Origin: Alkalicoccus luteus
GTDB taxonomy: Bacteria; Bacillota; Bacilli; Bacillales; Salisediminibacteriaceae
Assembly (NCBI GenBank): GCA_052061695.1
Contig: JBPZEY010000002.1
DNA: 64,000 nucleotides
Direction: 5' to 3' (one strand)
The stretch's first letter is position 1, and each line of letters begins with the position of its first letter. Below the pieces are notes generated by a model. That model did not search any database. It saw only the letters and a list, made by a program, of their open reading frames with translations, and was not told the DNA's origin. Positions 58,758 through 64,000 of this stretch are shown here, in pieces. The position numbers and the translations under genes are program-made.

Positions 58758-61028
58758 GTGAATCAAATGGAACAGCTCGAACAGCTTCAGCATCAGCCTC
58801 TGGAGCTGTTAAACGAAAATCAAATTATCCGTATATTATCATCTCTTCCAACCGATGATCCTGCGCAAGAAGAATGGAAGGCTTTAGCTGCTGCTGCCCG
58901 GTATATTCGTAAACAAACGATGGATGACCGGGCAGATGCCTACTTAAATGATGTATTCGAGCATGGAGAGCCATCAGAAAATGCGTGCATCACCGTGCAA
59001 AAATTACTCTACCGTGTGTTTGAGCAGGATTGGTTTGCCGGAGGATTTCCCAAAATAAGAGAAACTGATCACGCGCAGGGAAAGAAGAAATCAGCAGAAA
59101 AAATGAAGCATCAGTTAGAACAGGCTAGAAAAACATTAAACATGTTCCAGTCGTATCAGCTGAAAGCAGAAAAGGTTTGTTCAATCGATCATGACAGCGA
59201 GGAAGCTGCAACGGTTACTATCATTACCGGCTTACTGGATAAGATGCCGAAAGCCGTAAAAGAGGCGTATGATGCTGCTGAAGCTTACAGCTCATCAATC
59301 AGCGGCATTTATGCCTCTAAAAGCGCTAAAAATGAGCTGGATCAAAAGCTTCACGAGGTTATGAAACTGGCTGATGCATGGAACAGCCAGTATGAAGATC
59401 ATCAGAACGATCAGCCGGATGCACTTGTGAAACTCGAAGCAATGACCGGTCTCAATTCAGTTAAAAACCGAGTGAAACAGCTGTTTTTCTATCTGCAGTT
59501 TGAACAGGAACGGGAGCGAACTGGCCGCTACAGCAGCAACACAAGAAGTCTGCACATGATTCTGACCGGGAATCCCGGCACTGGAAAAACGACTGTTGCC
59601 CGGCTGCTTGCCAGCATCTATCATCAGCTTGGCATGCTTCCGAAAGAATCGGTTGTCGAGGCAGATCGATCCCGGCTCGTCGGGGCATTTGTAGGGCAGA
59701 CAGAAGAAAAAACGAGAGCGGTCATTGAGCAGGCTTCAGGAGGTGTTTTGTTTATTGATGAAGCACATACGCTCTTTCGTCAGGACAGCTCCGGGTCAGA
59801 CTACGGCCAAACAGCTGTAGATACACTTGTTGCAGCGATGACGAGTGAAGAGTTTGCGGGTACATTTGCAGTTATTCTCGCCGGATACGAAGATGACATG
59901 CGAGGTTTTCTGGAGGCTAATCCTGGACTTCGCAGCCGTTTTCCGCAGCAGAATTTTATTCACCTGCCTGATTACAGCATGGAAGAGCTAATTGAAATAG
60001 CTGAAAAAGCTGCGCTGGACAATGACTTTATCTTGCACGAGGACACTTATCCGATCATTCGTCAGCGTCTTGAAGAAGAAATGGTTGACGAAAGTTTTGG
60101 AAATGCGAGGACTGCGGAGGAAATCATTCGACAGGCAGTTTTCACTCAGGGGGCGGAAGCTGCTGAGCAGCAAGCTTTTACAGAAGATAATTTGGCAGTT
60201 CTGCAGCCGGCCTCTTTTCGTAAGTCAACTGAAGCCATCAATCAGGAACCCCAGGCTGAATTAGAAAACTTAATCGGTCTAAATGAGGTGAAGCGTGAAG
60301 TAATGACACTGGCCTCTTTTGCACAGGTACAGCAGCGCAGAAGAGATGAAGGCTATATTCCTGTCCCAGTAGAGCTTCATTCGTTATTTACCGGTCCGCC
60401 TGGAACTGGTAAGACAACTGTCGCCTCTCTTTTTTCGCAAATATTGGGAGAGCTTGGCTTTCTTAAGCGCGGACATTTAATCACTGCAGGCCGGGCCGAT
60501 CTGGTGGCTGGTTATTCGGGACAAACGGCATTGAAAACAAAAAAAATAATTAAAAAAGCTCTCGGAGGAGTATTGTTTATTGATGAAGCCTACTCGCTTT
60601 ATCGTCCGGGTGACGATTTCGGCAGAGAAGCTGTCGATACACTTGTAGAAGAAATGACTAAGTATGGTGAAAACCTGGTCGTTATTTTGGCAGGGTATGA
60701 AGAGCCGCTGCAAAAGCTTCTTCAATCAAATCCTGGTCTTACTTCCCGATTTAAAAAACAAATTCAGTTCCCTCCATACAGGACGGATGAGCTTCATCGA
60801 ATCTTGCTGCATCACGTCTCAAAGTTCGGGTATGAGGTAAGCAACGAAACGGCAGAACAGCTTCGCGAGGCATTAAACGGGAAAACATTCTCAGGGAACG
60901 CAAGGGATATGAAAGATGCAGTCAGTGAAGCTGTACAGCAGCACGCTGCTGCTTATCTGCAGAATGAATCACGCAGTATCAATGAGCTTATGATGGCCGA
61001 TTTCACCAGACTGAAGGAGGAAGCATGA
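58758..61028 (+). CDS. Tandem AAA+ ATPase, SpoVK/CbxX-CfxQ family
   Basis: This protein of 756 residues has an N-terminal helical region of about 210 residues and two CbxX/CfxQ-type AAA+ modules. The first has Walker A TGNPGTGKTT and Walker B GGVLFIDEAH. The second has TGPPGTGKTT and GGVLFIDEAY. Each has the expected sensor and arginine-finger region (NPGLRSRFPQ, NPGLTSRFKK). B. subtilis SpoVK has one module, about 320 residues, and sits beside hflX; here the gene is double and lies after citB. The GTG is seven bases from AAAGGTGG. Its stop overlaps the thioesterase ATG. Confidence 0.88.
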   Translation: MNQMEQLEQLQHQPLELLNENQIIRILSSLPTDDPAQEEWKALAAAARYIRKQTMDDRADAYLNDVFEHGEPSENACITVQKLLYRVFEQDWFAGGFPKIRETDHAQGKKKSAEKMKHQLEQARKTLNMFQSYQLKAEKVCSIDHDSEEAATVTIITGLLDKMPKAVKEAYDAAEAYSSSISGIYASKSAKNELDQKLHEVMKLADAWNSQYEDHQNDQPDALVKLEAMTGLNSVKNRVKQLFFYLQFEQERERTGRYSSNTRSLHMILTGNPGTGKTTVARLLASIYHQLGMLPKESVVEADRSRLVGAFVGQTEEKTRAVIEQASGGVLFIDEAHTLFRQDSSGSDYGQTAVDTLVAAMTSEEFAGTFAVILAGYEDDMRGFLEANPGLRSRFPQQNFIHLPDYSMEELIEIAEKAALDNDFILHEDTYPIIRQRLEEEMVDESFGNARTAEEIIRQAVFTQGAEAAEQQAFTEDNLAVLQPASFRKSTEAINQEPQAELENLIGLNEVKREVMTLASFAQVQQRRRDEGYIPVPVELHSLFTGPPGTGKTTVASLFSQILGELGFLKRGHLITAGRADLVAGYSGQTALKTKKIIKKALGGVLFIDEAYSLYRPGDDFGREAVDTLVEEMTKYGENLVVILAGYEEPLQKLLQSNPGLTSRFKKQIQFPPYRTDELHRILLHHVSKFGYEVSNETAEQLREALNGKTFSGNARDMKDAVSEAVQQHAAAYLQNESRSINELMMADFTRLKEEA

Positions 61029-61453
61029 TGATAAATGAAACGGAGATTCCTGTGCGCTACGCAGAAACCGATCAAATGGGTGTCGTCTACCACGCAAACT
61101 ATTTCATATGGTGCGAAGTAGGACGTACAGCTCTGATGGCCCAGCTTGGCATTCCTTACCATGATATGGAAGAAGAGGGCATACTCGCCCCGGTGACTTC
61201 CATTGAGGCGTCTTATAAAGCGCCCGCAAAATTCGGAGATACGGTAACGGTGCAGACGAGAGTCGCGAGTTATAACGGACTGCGTGTTACATACAGCTAC
61301 GAAATCAGTGCTGGAGAAAGGCTTTGTATGACCGGTAAGAGTGAACATGTGCTGGTTGATGCTGATCGTTTTCGTCCGCGAAGCATGAAGAAAAAATATC
61401 CCCATTGGCATCAGGTGTATGAAAAAGCGGTTCAGTCCTTTTCACACCCATAA
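61025..61453 (+). CDS. yneP: Acyl-CoA thioesterase, 4HBT hotdog family (YneP)
   Basis: This hotdog-fold thioesterase has 142 residues and the 4-hydroxybenzoyl-CoA thioesterase motif VRYAETDQMGVVYHANYFIW, with the catalytic Asp and His. The acyl substrate is unknown. The ATG overlaps the AAA+ stop (ATGA) and AGGAGG precedes it. It restores the B. subtilis order seen after citB. Confidence 0.88.
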   Translation: MMINETEIPVRYAETDQMGVVYHANYFIWCEVGRTALMAQLGIPYHDMEEEGILAPVTSIEASYKAPAKFGDTVTVQTRVASYNGLRVTYSYEISAGERLCMTGKSEHVLVDADRFRPRSMKKKYPHWHQVYEKAVQSFSHP

Positions 61454-61469
61454 AAGCTCGTGGTATGAT
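61441..61469 (+). promoter_or_regulatory. Predicted promoter of yneQ-nadE cluster
   Basis: TTCACA at 61441-61446 and TATGAT at 61464-61469 are separated by 17 bases, overlapping the end of yneP. Confidence 0.5.
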
Positions 61470-61510
61470 AGACGCATGGGAGAAGGCTTTAGGAAAGGGA
61501 TGAGGAACGA

Positions 61511-61840
61511 ATGGCTTTCGGGGTCACCAAACAAGAGCTGGCTGCATGGAAGCGATCCGTCCGCTCCGGCAACGTAGCCTTTCTGACACACTTCTGGTAT
61601 GACAAACGCTTTCCACAGTATAATACCGTTACGAAGGCAGCCTGTTCGGACAGAGGCCGGCTGATTGAATGGGGATTGACTTATGGACTGCATGAGACGT
61701 GGATTCATGAAGACAGGCTTTATCCGCATTTTGATTTAATTGGAGCCGATGAATTCCGTATATTAGAACAAGAGGGAGAGCTTGAAAAACTGCTGAAGCT
61801 CCGGATGAGAGCAGGCAGTAACCATGAAAGGATGAGGTAG
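61511..61840 (+). CDS. yneQ: Conserved hypothetical protein, YneQ-like
   Basis: This protein of 109 residues resembles YneQ: AFGVTKQELAAWKRSVRSGN, AFLTHFWYDKRFPQYNTVTK and TWIHEDRLYPHFDLIG. It has no membrane helix or known catalytic motif and its function is unknown. The start is preceded by GGGATGAGG. nadE begins one base after its stop. Confidence 0.75.
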   Translation: MAFGVTKQELAAWKRSVRSGNVAFLTHFWYDKRFPQYNTVTKAACSDRGRLIEWGLTYGLHETWIHEDRLYPHFDLIGADEFRILEQEGELEKLLKLRMRAGSNHERMR

Positions 61841-61841
61841 C

Positions 61842-62672
61842 ATGCATAATCTTCAAAAAGAAATCATTCACGAGCTTCAAGTAAAGCCTGAAATTGATGT
61901 GCAAGAAGAGATCCGTTCACGAGTAAATTTTTTAAAAGCATATTTGAAGAAGTCCGGAATGAAAGGGTACACGCTCGGAATTTCCGGCGGGCAGGATTCC
62001 TCCCTGCTCGGTAAATTGATTCAAGCTGCAGTTAATGAACTTAATGAAGAAGAAGAACATGCGGATTTTACATTCCTTGCTGTACGGCTTCCTTACGGTG
62101 TTCAGCAGGATGAAGAAGATGCTGAACAGGCACTCGAATTTATTGCACCATCTAAGACAGTGACAGTAAATATAAAAGAAGCAGTCGATGCTTCTGTAAA
62201 TGCATTTCAAGCAGCTACAGATGAAAACATTTCCGATTTTATCCGAGGCAACACGAAAGCTAGAGAACGTATGAAGGTGCAGTATGATCTGGGAGCCCAC
62301 TATCAGTGCCTCGTAGCTGGTACTGATCATGCAGCTGAAGCAGTAACTGGCTTTTATACGAAGTTTGGTGATGGCGCATGCGATGTTGCACCGCTTTTCG
62401 GGCTTACTAAGCGCCAAGGCGCGCTGCTGTTAAAAGAACTGGGGGCGCCGGAAAGACTATACACAAAAGCACCTACAGCAGACTTGGAAAGTGACAGACC
62501 GCTCCTCTCAGACGAAGAAGCACTGGGCATTACCTATAAACAGATCGACGATTATCTGGAGGGCAAAGAAATTGAGCCGGAAGCCAGAGAAAACCTTGAA
62601 CAGCGCTACCTTCAGACGGAGCACAAGCGGCAGCTGCCTGTGACGGTTCACGATTACTGGTGGCAGGGGTGA
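61842..62672 (+). CDS. nadE: NH3-dependent NAD+ synthetase
   Basis: The enzyme makes NAD from nicotinate adenine dinucleotide, ATP and ammonia. The product has 276 residues, the short form without a glutaminase domain. The PP-loop is GISGGQDSS; other signatures are GNTKARERMKVQYDLGAHY, GTDHAAEAVTGFYTKFGDGA and KAPTADLESDRP. The stop overlaps the following GTG. Confidence 0.96.
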   Translation: MHNLQKEIIHELQVKPEIDVQEEIRSRVNFLKAYLKKSGMKGYTLGISGGQDSSLLGKLIQAAVNELNEEEEHADFTFLAVRLPYGVQQDEEDAEQALEFIAPSKTVTVNIKEAVDASVNAFQAATDENISDFIRGNTKARERMKVQYDLGAHYQCLVAGTDHAAEAVTGFYTKFGDGACDVAPLFGLTKRQGALLLKELGAPERLYTKAPTADLESDRPLLSDEEALGITYKQIDDYLEGKEIEPEARENLEQRYLQTEHKRQLPVTVHDYWWQG

Positions 62673-63529
62673 CAGGCAGCGCCGATTTTCACTGTCACTC
62701 CACTTGTTCAGACGGCTTCTTAAGTCCTGAAGAACTTGTTATCAAGCAGTGGCAGGCCGGAGTGACTATCATGTCTCTAACGGATCATGATACTACAGAG
62801 GGCTTAGAAAAGGCACGAATGACATGCAGAGAAAAAGGCATTACCTTTATTAACGGTATAGAGCTTTCTGCTTCATTTAATGGCGTAAGCGTCGACATTC
62901 TTGGATACGGTTTTGATGAAACCAGCACGATACTTCAGACCTATCTTAAACGAATGCGCGATGACAGAACGGATCGGATGGAGAGAATGCTGGAGCTGTG
63001 CCGTAAGCAAGGGGCATCCTTAACGAAAGAAAATGTCCTCCAGTTCGTCACAGGGTCTGTTCCAGCACGCCCTCATTTAGCCAAAGCACTGGTACACTAT
63101 GGGTTCGCCCACTCCATTCAAGATGCATTTAGTCGCTATGTCGGCTCCTCGGCGCCCTGTTACGTGCCGAAGCGGGAAGAAGTTCATCCGCTTGAGGCAG
63201 CGTCCCTGATTCAAGAAGCAGGAGGTTTTTCTGTTATCGCTCATCCTGTATATTACGGCTTGGACCCCGCAGTCAGCGAATGGCTTCGGGACTGCCGGCT
63301 GGACGGCATTGAAATTTACCATCGTGATCATCATGCTGAAGACATAGTTCGTTATCAAAAAATGGCGGAAGAAGCAGAAACCGATTCCCGGCTCCTTTTA
63401 AAAACAGGCGGGACGGATTATCACCACGAATCTTTCGGCAGACCAGGAGAATCTCTAGGAGCTTCGCCACTTCCATATAAAGAAGCGGTCCGAATTCTCA
63501 CTTTTGTTGAAGGGGGCCTCAGTCAATGA
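62669..63529 (+). CDS. PHP-domain phosphoesterase (nucleoside 3',5'-bisphosphate / RNase AM type)
   Basis: This PHP-family metal hydrolase has 286 residues. Metal ligands are in DFHCHSTCSDG, SLTDHDTTEG, GIELSA, VIAHPVYYG and GTDYHHESFGRPG. It resembles the YciV/YtbE-like group that degrades pAp or 5' RNA ends; the substrate is inferred by family only. The GTG at 62669 overlaps the nadE stop. GTG 62660 would add three residues. Confidence 0.85.
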   Translation: MTGSADFHCHSTCSDGFLSPEELVIKQWQAGVTIMSLTDHDTTEGLEKARMTCREKGITFINGIELSASFNGVSVDILGYGFDETSTILQTYLKRMRDDRTDRMERMLELCRKQGASLTKENVLQFVTGSVPARPHLAKALVHYGFAHSIQDAFSRYVGSSAPCYVPKREEVHPLEAASLIQEAGGFSVIAHPVYYGLDPAVSEWLRDCRLDGIEIYHRDHHAEDIVRYQKMAEEAETDSRLLLKTGGTDYHHESFGRPGESLGASPLPYKEAVRILTFVEGGLSQ

Positions 63530-64000
63530 ATGAAGATGATATTCGACAACATTATAATTCAATCGATGCGGCGCTTAAACCGATAATCGGTGCTGAAAAA
63601 TACCGAATTGCCGGATATGAAGTGATTGGATGCATGCATAAAAATGGGGAAACCATTCCGTTAAAAGCCTTCTTCACCTCCGCTGATAATGATATCTCGC
63701 TAAAATGGGAACTGGATAAGCAGCTGTACAGGCTTGCCGCTGAAAAGCTTTTAAATGAGCAGGAAGCAGTAAAGCTGTTTATGAATATGCTGCCGGAAGT
63801 TTTTACTGAATTGGATGCCATTGAAGATTTGATGGAGCTGCTGCAGGAATTCCAAGGGTGGGGGCTTGAGGCAAGTCAGTTTGTCGTGGAAATAAACTCA
63901 GCCGGGCTCGAGGGGCGTCTTGATGAATTAAGTCACTCGATATTGTACTTAAAGGCCTCCGGCTACGAAGTCAGTCTTGATAACATAAAAATTGCGGATA
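63526..64000 (+). CDS. YkuI-like EAL-domain protein (truncated by window end)
   Basis: The frame starts at ATG 63526, overlapping the PHP stop, and stays open to the window end (158 codons seen). IAGYEVIGCM takes the place of the EAL signature, LFMNMLPEVF and FVVEINSAGL match later EAL segments and GYEVSLDNIKIAD the metal-binding D region. The pattern is closest to B. subtilis YkuI, which also has EVLG instead of EALL and binds cyclic di-GMP without clear hydrolysis. The C-terminal domain lies outside the window. Confidence 0.72.
   Translation, partial: MNEDDIRQHYNSIDAALKPIIGAEKYRIAGYEVIGCMHKNGETIPLKAFFTSADNDISLKWELDKQLYRLAAEKLLNEQEAVKLFMNMLPEVFTELDAIEDLMELLQEFQGWGLEASQFVVEINSAGLEGRLDELSHSILYLKASGYEVSLDNIKIAD

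Noticed and set aside
1..64000. CRISPR arrays, prophage, insertion sequences, rRNA operons
   Set aside because: No regularly spaced repeats, transposases, phage structural genes or rRNA sequence were found.

Overview
The window is chromosomal backbone from a low-GC Gram-positive member of the Bacillaceae. The gene order follows the Bacillus subtilis ribF-rpsO-pnp ... asd-dapG-dapA ... recA-rny ... mutS-mutL-miaA-hfq ... glnA / lexA-yneA-yneB-ynzC-tkt-yneF ... citB-yneP-yneQ stretch. RBSs are strong (AGGAGG), TTG and GTG starts are common, and sigma-A promoters and U-tailed hairpins are easy to see. Several spore genes normally found in this stretch are absent: spoVFA/spoVFB, tepA, cotE, cotM and the sspO/sspP/tlp group. 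spoVS and a spoVK-like gene remain. This suggests a lineage with reduced or lost sporulation, possibly one of the haloalkaliphilic selenium-using bacilli; that placement is inference.

Layout. 1-7.7 kb: ribF end, rpsO, pnp, an M16 peptidase, then asd-dapG-dapA (aspartate to lysine/diaminopimelate). 8.1-22.9 kb: RNase J2, SpoIIIE/FtsK translocase, the ymf cluster (GntR regulator, two M16 proteins, an SDR, a DUF3388 protein, RodZ), pgsA, cinA, an inserted DEAD-box helicase, and recA with a LexA box. 23.5-31.2 kb: RNase Y, YmdB, SpoVS, threonine catabolism (tdh-kbl), miaB-ricA. 31.3-41.8 kb: mutS-mutL, a methyltransferase, miaA, hfq, hflX, ynbB, and glnA behind a GlnR/TnrA-type operator. 42-46.6 kb: divergent lexA / yneA-yneB with SOS boxes, ynzC, tkt, yneF. 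61-64 kb: thioesterase, yneQ, nadE, a PHP phosphoesterase and a YkuI-like EAL protein cut by the window end.

The most interesting part is a complete selenium-utilisation block at 46.7-54.0 kb, placed inside the yneF-ccdC-yneK-citB backbone. It holds mnmH (tRNA 2-selenouridine synthase), selC (tRNA-Sec, UCA anticodon), selB, selD and selA, plus a gene that simple ORF calling misses. Both selD and a 78-residue SelW/Rdx-like protein contain an in-frame UGA in a typical selenoprotein context (AG-U-GCK in SelD, CMQ-U in SelW-like). Each UGA is followed by a hairpin with bacterial SECIS geometry. SelD is therefore itself predicted to be a selenoprotein and would make the selenophosphate used by both SelA and MnmH. 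A 34-residue membrane peptide sits between selW-like and selA, with overlapping start and stop codons. Several parts of the machinery show odd residues or pairing: the SelB G4 motif, the MnmH P-loop, and the selC D and anticodon stems. These are listed as separate findings.
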